Shown piece by piece: positions 13,571 through 23,199 of a DNA stretch of 64,000 nt. Where the stretch lies: assembly GCA_024509875.1 (NCBI GenBank), contig JAMPIV010000585.1, positions 700,381 through 764,380 on the forward strand. The letters run 5' to 3'. Below the pieces are notes generated by a model. It was not told the origin of the DNA, made no database searches, and worked only from the letters and a program-made list of their open reading frames with translations. The stretch is from Oreohelix idahoensis. Taxonomy: Eukaryota > Mollusca > Gastropoda > Stylommatophora > Oreohelicidae. Every line of letters begins with the position of its first letter. Within the stretch, counting starts at the first letter, position 1. A program made the translations under genes and the position numbers.

Positions 13571-14169
13571 TAGTGTGGTAAAATGTTTAAATTCTGTGCT
13601 GTCTTATATTCTATTTCTTCATGAAAAACTTAAATTAAATGCTGTATGTACCAGTAAAACATACATGGACCTTCGAGTTGTACCAGCATTATCATTTTTT
13701 TTATAATACATGGTTATTCACTTGTAACTTCAGACACACAAAGGCAAAGAAAATATTGAAAAAAATGTTGCGATGGATATTTGCCTTATTAACAATAAAA
13801 AACCTGTTCTTTCTATTCTCATCAGTCATTGTCCAAAATTTTCATAGGCTTTTTTTTAGAATCCTTCGTTGTTTACAGTAAAATATATTTAAAAATATAA
13901 GTACAAGCTGAGACCAAACATTTGTTTGCAATGATTCAAACAATATAACAATTTATACTGGCGTGCGGTAGACATTTTGGACATGTACAAATATTGAAAC
14001 ACTGGGTGCTGGTCCCAAAAAGGTGAAGACCTGTGTTCTAACTGTTTTACAGTGATATTTTCTTATCTAAACCTTATTATACCAGTCAATTTTATATTCT
14101 GGTTTGTTTCTTTCTGAGCATATGAAAAATCCATTGCAAGTTTACTGGGCCTTCATTAGAACCACTTTA

Positions 14170-14412
14170 GCCAGCACTAGAAGGAGACTCTGCCCAATGG
14201 GCTGATCACCCGTTGGCTTGTCACACCGATTACGGAAACAACGGCAGATGGATCTATTTGTTGTTGCCCTAAAGACGCCGCTAAGCGTGATGGGAAACTA
14301 CAACAGAGAAAATCAATCTGCTGTTGCCCTTAAGATGCCACAAGGCATGGTGGCCTCTGACTGCTTGGTCGGTCTTTGGCTAAGGACGGAAGAAGAAGAA
14401 GGAGACTCTAGA
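14170..14412 (+). mobile_element. 3' end of a family Y LINE with duplicated 3' segment
   Basis: RQMDLFVVALK is the C-terminal signature of family Y (compare KWNLFVVALQ at 40056-40328). The terminal segment is present twice in tandem (ATCTATTTGTTGTTGCCCT / ATCAATCTGCTGTTGCCCT, about 69 bp apart). The element ends in GGCTAAGGACGGAAGAAGAA, its GAA-repeat tail. Confidence 0.65.
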
Positions 14413-14884
14413 AGATTATATTTGTGTACTAACATTTAATATTAAGTGTAGTTATGTTGGACAGTCTCTGTTCTGGAATCCCTTAGGCAGACTAGACACA
14501 GAAGGAAAAGTGAAGACATGGAGAGACCTTGAATGGAGGGAGTTACACGACAAGAAGGTTTGGCAGTTGTAGACCTTTGATCTACTGCAAGCTATATGAT
14601 AATTATGATGATGTAATTATGTTATGGAGGTAATTATTTAAGTTTGAAATGGTAAGGTTTAGTTCCATTGACAAATTCTGTGAAAAACAATTCAAAAACA
14701 TCCGGAGAATTAACAATGAAATAACAAACAATATTGAAAAGCAATTAGTATACATACTTGTTTACTCTTTCTGTCTCTGCTTCTCTCTCTGTGTTTCTCT
14801 TTCTTTCACTCTGTTTATCTCTCTGTCTTTAACATTTAAGAAATATATAGTACTTAGAGCTTTCAAAATGGCACATACTTTCAG

Positions 14885-15873
14885 GTTTACAATCTGAGGA
14901 TCAAAGCATCGACATTACTGACATGGTATACGAGAAAGATTATACCAGTGTTGCAGGATTGACAGATGGCAGTAACAGTGAGTCAAAAACAACAGGAAAC
15001 TGTGTGTCCATAGACTCCATTATCTGTTATGAAAGTACAGCAGATATTTGTGAGACGCAGAATGATTATAGTGTGACATTAGAAAATAATATAGGATCAG
15101 ATGGCATAGTTTTATTAAGTGAGAAAAATGCTGCAGTATGTGGGGTTGATACGAGTTGTACATCAGTAAATATTGTACAGATTAAGAAAGTACAGGCAAG
15201 AGAGAAGCCTTATAAGTGTGATTTTTGCTGTAAAGGGTTTACAACAAATTATCTTATGAACAGACACAAAAGAATACATACAGGAGAGAATCCTAATAAG
15301 TGTGACATGTGTGGTATAGTGTTTAAAACACGTTATTTTCTGAAAAGACACAAAAGAGTGCACACAGGAGAGAATCCTTACGTGTGTGATGTTTGTGGAG
15401 CAGGGTTTACAGTTTGTGGTAGTCTGAAAATACACAAAAGAATACACACAGGTGAGAAGCCTTACATGTGTGATATTTGTGGTACATTGTTTACACAGAG
15501 TGGTAGTTTGAAAATGCACAAAAGAATACATACAGGAGAGAAGTCTTACAAGTGTGATGTTTGTGGTGTAGAGTTTACTCAGTATATTAGTCTGAAAATG
15601 CACAAAACAAAACATACAGGGGAGAAGCCTTACAAGTGTAATGCTTGTAGTGTAGGGTTTGCGCAGTACAGTAGTCTGAAAATACACAAAACAAAACATA
15701 CAGGAGAGAAGCCTTACATGTGTGATGTTTGTGGTAGACGGTTTACAGCTTGTGGTAGTCTGAAAATACACAAAAGAATACATACTGGAGAGAAGCCATA
15801 CAAGTGTGATGTTTGTGGTATAGGTTTTACACATTGTAGTAATATGAAAACTCACAAAAGAATACATACATGA
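14885..15873 (+). CDS. C2H2 zinc-finger exon, eight fingers before a stop
   Basis: This exon encodes a probable sequence-specific DNA-binding nuclear protein. Acceptor CTTTCAG is at 14884; with one base from the preceding exon the peptide reads GLQSEDQSIDITD before the first in-exon Met at 14923. A roughly 90-residue polar linker is followed by eight tandem C-x2-C-x12-H-x3-H fingers from about 15205 to 15870, joined by TGEKPY/TGENP linkers. Finger cores include CDFCCKGFTTNYLMNRHKRIH-type units and repeated CGSLKIHKRIH, indicating recent internal duplication. The frame ends in TGA exactly at a TGEK linker (ACA TGA GAG AAG), and finger-coding sequence continues beyond. The exon may be functional but C-terminally shortened, or a decaying copy. 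Confidence 0.8.
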
Positions 15874-16056
15874 GAGAAGACTTATAAATGTGATATTTGT
15901 GGTATAGGGTTTACACAGTGTGGTAGTCTGAAAAAACACACAAAAATACATACAGGATAGAAGGCCTATGAGTGTGATGTTTATCGTTAAGGGTTTACAC
16001 AGAGCTATCATCTGAGGAAATACTACATAATCCATACAAAAGAGTATTTACATTGA
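15874..16056 (+). pseudogene. Degenerate C2H2 fingers after the stop
   Basis: In the same frame as the preceding array one complete finger (CDICGIGFTQCGSLKKHTKIH pattern) is followed by TAG in the next linker, then a finger lacking its second Cys and its first His, with an internal TAA, ending HTKEYLH and stop. Loss started at the 3' end of the array. Confidence 0.75.
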
Positions 16057-16079
16057 GTTATGAAAAAAAAAATGACCAG

Positions 16080-16165
16080 CCAAACAGAATTGGAATTCAA
16101 TGGACTCTAACTAAACCACTTGACAATCTAGATTTTTCTGATGACCTGGCTCTTCTGTTCACTCA
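16080..16165 (+). mobile_element. Small fragment of a family X LINE (RT active-site region)
   Basis: The frame reads NRIGIQWTLTKPLDNLDFSD and then DLALLF. The equivalent in the copy at 44333-45091 is GIQWTLTKQLDDLDFADDLA. The FADD box is FSDD here, so the fragment is inactive. Confidence 0.6.
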
Positions 16166-16199
16166 TGCATTACCAGCGCCTGAAAGGGGGAGCAGTGAA

Positions 16200-17030
16200 T
16201 AGGAACACTGAAACCTACCACGCATGTCATAAGAAGTGAATAAGAAAGGTTGGGCATGGGGCCAGCCACCCTATTATATAGAGGTTTTAAGCCACAAAAA
16301 ACTTCAGGAAAACAATATGGACAGGTCTACTAAAGAAAATATCTAGGTCATCCATTCAAGACCAAAGAAGGTGCTCTGGTAATGAGGCGAATGTTGCAGT
16401 TATGAGAAAGTCAAAAGGAATCTGGGTTGCTGGCGTGCCTTTTTTTTTTCATCTAAGAAAATCTCAAAAATTTCACGTGGAATATTCATACATTAAACGA
16501 ACAAGGTAAAACTGCAAAAGAGGCAGCAGAAATGTGAATTATAAGAATGATATCCTGGGACTGCAAGACAAGGTGGAAGGGCACAGAGAGGATGAAACTG
16601 GTTACAGGAGAAACAATGCTGTCCCATACATGCCACACCTCAGACATGAAAAACCTGTACAAAAAATCCAAAAACCCTGTACAAAGACCCGCAAAACCTG
16701 TACAAAGACTGAAAAATGTAACAAAAGAGTTAATTCATGTAAGAAATATATTCAATTAGATGGTTCTGCACCATCATAGTGACATGCGCCCTTTGCCTTT
16801 TTAAGCATGTCTTCACTTGCTTTAAAACCTAAACAACAGGAGTTAGAATTTATTTTGCATTGTAGAAATGCTGTAACTGTATCATCATTTAGTCTATTTC
16901 TGCAAAAAAAAATTAATACAGTTTATGGTGGAAATGAAGAACAGTTTGGTCTCTGTTCTATAGTGCCTAATAAAAGTATAGGTCTAAAGAGACCAGTAAT
17001 AAGTGTTTTGGGTTAGGTTTACTAATCTTA
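16200..17030. other. Unassigned non-coding sequence
   Basis: No family was recognised. A short internal repetition AACCTGTACAAA occurs three times at 16650-16710, giving a false peptide of repeated PVQ/CTK units. Open frames here have no domain features. Confidence 0.5.
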
Positions 17031-17032
17031 AA

Positions 17033-17036
<4 letters not shown>

Positions 17037-17115
<79 letters not shown>

Positions 17116-17117
17116 TA
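17037..17117. repeat. (TA)n microsatellite
   Basis: About 80 bp of TA repeat, followed by a T15-type homopolymer. Confidence 0.95.
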
Positions 17118-17508
17118 ATTTTTTTTTTTTTTTTAAATTAAAGCTAGCAATGAAAATATAAACTGGCGCAACTAATCTCTATCAAACTTCAATAATTGGA
17201 ATAGCCGTTAGGCCTATAGCCCAACTGGTAGCTTTAAATAGACCTACCCATACGACTTTTAGTGTCAATCAAACATTGATAGTAATTAATTATTTAATAA
17301 ATATAGGCCTAGCCTAAATCATTAGTTGACCGTAATGATGATCACCCAAGGCAAAATCGCATTGTTTTTTAAAGAAACGAAATCAAAACTAAGACGAGAA
17401 GTAGGCCTAGGCCTAACTCCAAATAGGCTAAACTTTTCTCTGATCGGGTTAAGATGCAAATTTGCCTTGCTTTTGTGTGTGTGTTTTTTTTCTTCAGTTT
17501 CATAATTT

Positions 17509-17634
17509 GGTAATATCGGACGCCGAACGCTTCGCATGTATTTTCGTACCATTTAGATTTAAGGTTAGTGTTACTAGCCTAAATGGTACGAAAATACATG
17601 CAGATCATTCAGTGACCATCATTCCGATATTACC
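17509..17634. repeat. Fold-back palindrome with perfect 23-bp arms
   Basis: Outer arms GGTAATATCGGA (17509-17520) and TCCGATATTACC (17623-17634) are perfect complements. Inside them 17534-17556 (starts GCATGTATTTTCGTACC) is the perfect reverse complement of 17579-17601, with a 22-nt loop. The 13-nt and 21-nt segments between inner and outer arms do not pair perfectly. No flanking TSD was confirmed. It could be a fold-back MITE or a transcribed hairpin. Confidence 0.85.
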
Positions 17635-17639
17635 AATTA

Positions 17640-18255
17640 TTTGTATTGTATTATTATTCAAATTTACATTTCTTACGCACTTTCTACAAGTTTTAGTGAA
17701 ATCAAATAATATGAAGTGGTATCCGCCTTTTTTTAAGCAGCCGTAAATAATAAATTAGGCTATGCTAAATCTTACGGGGAAAAAAAAAGCATAGCCTAGG
17801 CCTAAGTTATCTGACAGTTAAATCTAGCTTCATCTAAACAATGTTATTGTAATACTTTTTTTTAAAAATGAATTACTTACCAATACTAAACTGGAAATTA
17901 ATCCTAAACAATAGGCTCGACTCAGTGCTGCGTAATCGTTCAAATAATCAGTAACCTCGCACTAGCTTTAGCGAAAAATTGTGAATGAACACGCCACGCA
18001 CATCCCACGGCAATTGAAAAATAGGCAGCTTGATTTTCATTGGTTATTTTTTTTTTTTTAATCCACTTGGCTTAAAATCTCGCCGAATCTCATGATGCAA
18101 ATTACGGAAAATTGTGTAGTGGCACAAAACGGTCGATTTATATGTATATTTAATAATTAGGCGAAAAAACCAGTACAGACGGTATGTACGGGCCATACAC
18201 ATCTGAAAACGCAAACACCCCATACAGATTATGGGTAAACCATAGCGTGTGGCAT
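17640..18255. other. AT-rich sequence without recognised gene
   Basis: No coding or transposon signature. A short GC-richer island with ATTGG (CCAAT-type) motifs is at 17930-18050. Confidence 0.4.
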
Positions 18256-18279
18256 GTATGCTGTCCTCAAGGCATGATG

Positions 18280-18440
18280 AAGAAAGTCCCAATACAAAAA
18301 ATCAAGAGTTTTATATTCAGATGTTGAGTCCATCCTATTATTTGGTTCTGAAACATGGAGGACAACAACAACTAAGAACTGACAGGCTTTCATAAAAGGG
18401 TCCTTGCATAGAACAGAAAGACTGAAATAGAACAACAAGA
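18280..18440 (+). mobile_element. Fragment of a family X LINE
   Basis: The frame contains NTKIRVLYSDVESILLFGSE followed by TWRTTTTKN, equivalent to NTKIRIFNSNVKSVLLYGSE in the copy at 44333-45091. A stop follows immediately. Confidence 0.65.
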
Positions 18441-18449
18441 TCACCATTT

Positions 18450-19735
18450 TTACTATTTTAAATTTAGTATTTTGAATTGACTATAATTATGTGTGTAGCA
18501 TTCTTCCTACCCATATATCTCATGCATGGTTAAATGCTAGAGCAGGCTATTGTCTGCTGTTCTTTTGTGGGGGTGTAGGACTATCTTAAATGTGTTTATC
18601 TTTTCATAACAATTTGTGGTGATTGTGTCTTGTCTGTGGTAAGTTGGAGGTGTTATGAAACTGCTTCAAAGACGCATCCTTGGTACTGACATTTAGCAAC
18701 CCATGCATTTTGAGTCTTCCTGAGACAAATAAATATGGTATTTAATCATTAACGTAGGATACCCCGACTAGAAGGTAGAGTAGATAATTGTGAGCAAGAA
18801 GGGTTGAGTCATCCATGTGACTCCTACTGCTCATCTACCAAACTAATCATAAATGGCAACTAAGGAGGGTTGTGCTTGAGAGGCTGATTGCAGTTGTGGT
18901 CCATTGGTTATAAAAAGTGAAAGGACAATCAATAACTAAAGGTTTATGATAAGAAAGATGGAGCAGCAGTGGGTGTCCAAGCTGCCCTTGATGTTCATCA
19001 GTTAGATAGAGGATGTGGTAGGCATATTTGGTAGCATCATTAAAATTGGTGAGTTTTTTTCATTCCCTCTCATTTGTTTATATATATATTTGTTTTTAAA
19101 ACTGTGTCATCCTGAAACTGACACATGAACTTTTTTTATCTTAGTTTTACACTCAGGTATCCTCCACCGTGACTTGTTAGCTGGTACTGACTAGTGACTT
19201 GTGAAGTAATTAGTTTTGTATTTTCTTTTACTTTGTTATGTTAGTTTGTGACTGGTTACATTTTTAAGTTAATGAGATAAAGAATTTCTGCTGTTGTATA
19301 CAGTTTTATATATGCATATCACATTTACTCTCACCTTCTTCCTCACTGCTCTGTCACTGTTTATCATTTATGTGCACTCTCAATCGTCTTCCAATGACAT
19401 CTTCATTATCCATGCAGCATAATTACTTCTTGTTTCGACTGCTAAATTTGTGAAATTCATACTCTTTTCTTGTGAACTTAACTGCATTTCATACTGTGAA
19501 AACAAAATTTTGTGTTTGTGCATAGCTAATTACTTCAGGAAATGTATACTTGAAGTATATTAAACATAGGAATATAAAATAATTTGAACTAAACTTGTGT
19601 TTTAAATTTATTGTCAGGAGAAGATAATAAATACATATTCAGTGAATTGAAAATAATCAGAAAACAAAATTTCTGCATATTATTGATGATCTCATCTTTT
19701 AACCTAAATGATTTAGCAGCCAAATAGGAATGTTC
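18450..19735. other. No recognisable feature
   Basis: AT-rich; no open frame above background, no terminal repeats and no SINE boxes that I could recognise. Confidence 0.45.
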
Positions 19736-19737
19736 CA

Positions 19738-20715
19738 GCAAGTAAAAAAGGGTGTCAGGCAGGGATGTGCACTGTCACCGGATCTGTTCAATCTGTACAG
19801 TGAAAATAAAATGTGATCTCTGGCGGACACAATATAAATAACTTGAGATACGCTGTTAATAAAGTCTTAATTGCAAAATGTGAAAAGGAGCTGCAGGAAA
19901 TGGTTGATACAATAGTGATAGAAAATGGAAATAAAGGCCTTAGCCTTAATTAATAGCAAAAAGGCAGAAGTAATGGTCATCTCAAAGAAAAGGGCTTCCC
20001 CAGATTGCATTATCAAAGTAAATGGAACCATTTAAAAACAAGTCTTTCTTTCTTAATCGGAACCTCTTCTACCCCGTAAACAGAGTGTAGAGGTGACCCA
20101 AAGAGCACAAGGCTCTCGGGCAAAACATGCAATCAAAGTGTGTGACAAACTGGTGATTAGCCCATTGTGCTTAAAACAAGTCAATAAATTCAAATACCTA
20201 GGCACACTAATAACAATGGATGGAAGATGAATCTCAGAAGTGAAGAGCAGAATAGCTCAAGCAAAAGCGGCATTCTACAAAATGAAGAGTATTTTATGCA
20301 ACAATTCTTTGTCATTGGAAGTAAGAAAGAGAGTTCTTCACTATTATATAGAACCAATCCTGACATATGGGAGTGAATCATGGACAGTAGAGGCCACAGA
20401 GATGTGGTTTTACAGAAGAATGTTAAAAATACCATGGACAGCCAAAAAGAGTAATGAGGATGTCCTGAAAGAGGCCAATGCGCAAAGGAAACTTATTTCA
20501 CAAGCTAGAAAGAAGCAATCCACTTTTTTTGGGAATGTTATGAGAAGAGGAAAGCTGGAATATATCGTAACAACAGGTGAGATTGAAGGAAAAAGAGATA
20601 GGGGAAGACAAAGAGAGCAAATACTGGACAGTCTGACATCGTGGCATGGAAAGAAGTCAACAGCATAATTGATAAATTGTACTGGAGACAGGAAGTTGTG
20701 GAGAGACATGATCTC
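19738..20715 (+). mobile_element. Family W LINE fragment, decayed
   Basis: It begins inside RT with KKGVRQGCALSPDLFNLYSE, then a broken palm. After an internal insertion (20045-20172) it continues at 20173-20668 with NKFKYLGTLITMDGR, YGSESWTVEATEMWFYRRML and KIPWTAKKSNEDVL. It ends with GRQREQILDSLTSW and a GAAGAAGAAAAAGAAG-like tail near 20740. The YADD box is missing. Confidence 0.75.
20045..20172 (-). mobile_element. 128-bp insertion in the W LINE with 10-bp TSD
   Basis: AAAACAAGTC flanks it at 20035-20044 and 20173-20182. The left part TTTCTTTCTTAATCGGAACC TCTTCTACCCC resembles the inverted Z-family 3' end (ACTTAGTCATTCTTCTTCTACCC at 11684), so it is probably a short antisense Z-like 3' end with an AAGA-type tail. 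Confidence 0.6.
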
Positions 20716-20744
20716 CTATGCCACTTGGCACGGTACTTGAAGAA

Positions 20745-21470
20745 GAAAAAGAAGATTTGGCTATATCTGATTTAACCAAAGGTGTGTAATGAATATAGCT
20801 TTTTTATCATAGACTTTTTTGTATTTTAATAGTGATGCATTAAAATGTTTTTCTCAGAGTTTTAAAATAGTAATGTTTTTTTATGTAGTCTCAGGTTTTC
20901 AAATGAAATGCTGAAAAACGAGAAATATCCATTGTTAACTTTTTCTGTATTAATTGTTCTCATATTAATACATGTATTCCGTGCAATTGCTTAATGTGAC
21001 TGTAACTTTAAAGTTTCACCTTGCTGTTGGTTAGTGTAATTTTTTACATATTGATGTGAGAAAAAAATAATGTTTCAATGTTTTTGTTGGTAAGAGTAAC
21101 ATCAATTTTTAAAATGTTTTTTCATTGATAAATGTAGAAATAAAATTGTACATCATGCACCAATATGTTAGTGATTCAGTGGGTGAATTATTTGACATCT
21201 TTAACCTTCCTGTAGTGTGAAGGTCACTGAAAGAACATCCCACTAGAGGTGGCAGTTATGCCACTCTGAATTTTGAAAAAAAAAAAAAAACCAGGTAGAT
21301 GTTGAAAAATACAATGTCTCGAGAAATGATGTATATTTTATGACTAGCGGGTTTGCAGTATGGTATTTAACTTCAGAGTGAGTGGCAGAAATAAGGTTAT
21401 TATTATGTGTTGAAGAAAATATTATTTACAAATAGCTGGCTAATGTCGAAACAAAATATTCACCATATGT
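20745..21470. other. No recognisable feature
   Basis: AT-rich, with T-rich and A-rich homopolymers; no gene or transposon signature. Confidence 0.45.
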
Positions 21471-21477
21471 AAGTTCA

Positions 21478-21562
21478 AGGAGCTGATAGGAAAGCATGGT
21501 GCTATCTCTGGCTAAGCTCTACACCCCAAGGTAGAAGGGGAACGACTAAGTAAGTAATGTTA
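21478..21562 (+). mobile_element. Very short 3' end of a family Z LINE
   Basis: GGAGCTGATAGGAAAGCATG, then CTACACCCCAAGGTAGAAGG and GGAACGACTAAGTAAGTAA. This corresponds to the last about 80 bp of Z including its AAGT tail. Confidence 0.7.
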
Positions 21563-21774
21563 ATTCAAGGAAAGTTATTAATCTTTCCAACAAATTATGC
21601 ACAATGTAAGTAAAAATGACTAAAACTTAGTATCACAATAAAAGTGCAAAATTACACACTAGATAAACTAAGTTTAGGAAACATTTATAAGTTCTTATTA
21701 CTGAATTAATGACGTTCAACTTTCTCTTAGATTCTTGTATTTTGTACATTTTTCAAGATATCTTTTGTGAGAGC

Positions 21775-21965
21775 ATCCGATTGGCTGAGTGGTTACATCA
21801 CTTGTCTCTCAGGGCAATGTTACCAGGTTCCGAGTTCAAAATTATCACAGTTTACCTAGTTGCATATGGGTTCTGGCTCTGCTCTTGAGTTAGGGTAAGG
21901 CAAAGTCAGCGAGGAAAGGAAGTGGTCATCTCATTCCATAAAGCTAGAACTAGTATAGTATTTGT
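21775..21965 (+). mobile_element. tRNA-derived SINE
   Basis: Head: A box TTGGCTGAGTGGTTACATCA and B box AGGTTCCGAGTTCAAA. Body: CATATGGGTTCTGGCTCTGC, then GGTAAGGCAAAGTCAGCGAG and AAAGGAAGTGGTCATCTC. It is the sense-orientation relative of the inverted SINE at 12870. Confidence 0.7.
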
Positions 21966-21984
21966 CATGGGACTACCTTTATTA

Positions 21985-22889
21985 CGAGGTAGCTTCAAAA
22001 AGTTCCAGGAATTTGTGTATTGTATAGAAATAAGTAACAATACAATTATTTACACTACATTTCCTTCAGAATAGTTCCCTTTGGCAACTAAACACTTTTG
22101 CTAACGTCCATACAGCTGTTGGAAACATTCCTGGAACCCATTCTTTGACACTCTCTCAGCTGCTTTGTCGCATTGGTGATAACATCCTCAGCATCCTTGA
22201 ATCTCTGCCCTTTCAGTGCAGATTTTAGGCAAGGGAACAAGAAAAAAATCAGGCGGTGCCAGGTCGGGAGAATATGGAGGATGTTCCAGGGCAGTCACAT
22301 TGTGCGTTGTGAGGTACTGTTTCACCAGTAGGGATCGATGTGCTGGCACATTGTCATGCAGCAGAACCCAACTGTTTGTTCTCCATTTTTTGGGGCGTTT
22401 CCTTCTTATTGCATCTCTTAGACGATGGAGGATATCAACGTACATTTCTTCATTGCGGTATCACCATATGCTTTATTAACTCTTTCTATACGTGAGCTAA
22501 AACCGCATTTTTATGCGCAAGTTTTGCTATCGTTACCGTCGCGCGCCAGTTGAACTGGCGAGCCGTAAAATTGGTACTAAACCCACGCCACTTCATGGGG
22601 CTTGGCCGGATAGTAAGAGTTAAGCAAGGTTACTGTCTCTGAGGGTGACTTCTCAAGCAAAACACAAAATTTGACATTTGTACATTGTTCAATCAAGGAC
22701 ATTTTCAACTCTGACGATGCTACGTGCACACCACACAAACAAACTTCTGTTCGAGAGTACATGTGAAGGTTACATCAGCCATGTCATTTCCTCAAGGTCA
22801 CTACCAACTTATAAAACTATAATATCCATGACATAATCACTCATTCAAACATGATTCGACTATTCCTGGAACTTTTTGAAGCTGCCTCT
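21985..22889 (-). mobile_element. Mariner element, internally deleted
   Basis: The 28-bp terminal inverted repeats are nearly perfect: GAGGTAGCTTCAAAAAGTTC at the left, and GAGGCAGCTTCAAAAAGTTC on reading the right end in reverse. TA lies outside both ends (21983-21984, 22890-22891). Antisense coding has the N-terminal MSLIEQCTNVKFCVLLEK helix-turn-helix start, then after an insertion AYGDTAMKK, then a deletion joining directly to RLRDAIRRKRPKKWRTNSWV, LLHDNVPAHRS (second catalytic Asp) and HPPYSPDLAPPDFF. The first catalytic Asp region is deleted, so the element cannot encode a transposase but could be mobilised in trans. Confidence 0.9.
22480..22619. mobile_element. 140-bp TTAA MITE inside mariner
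   Basis: TTAA duplications are at 22476-22479 and 22620-22623. Inverted termini are CTCTTTCTATACG at the left and CTCTTACTATCCG on reading the right end in reverse. TTAA specificity is that of piggyBac. The mariner frame reads straight across when one TTAA and the insert are ignored, so it is a clean secondary insertion. It also contains a palindrome CGCGCCAGTTGAACTGGCGA. Confidence 0.85.
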
Positions 22890-22894
22890 TATTT

Positions 22895-23195
22895 ATCTTT
22901 TGTGAAGTCATGCCTTAACATCTTCCAAAAGTGATTTGGGTGGAATATCATGTAAGCAGTAACATATGCACTTTGATACTTCATGGCCCCCTTAGCAATC
23001 AGCCTATTCACAACTGTATCACACGGTAGTTTATTGGTCTTTTTTTTTTTTTTTACAAGATTTGCTTGTGAGAAACACTTTCAATATTTCAAAATTAAAA
23101 ATAATTGAATAAAAAAAAAGATTTTCACTGAAAAAAACCAGAAACATAGATGGTACTCAAAATACGGGGGGGGAGTAGCAACTCTGATATTATAG
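22895..23195. other. No recognisable feature
   Basis: AT-rich spacer between mariner and the next LINE, with a T15 run near 23040 and an A-rich stretch near 23110. Confidence 0.4.
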
Positions 23196-23199
23196 GTGG

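Noticed and set aside
15163..16035. 290-codon antisense frame
   Set aside because: Shadow of the C2H2 array; 84-bp finger periodicity keeps the other strand open.
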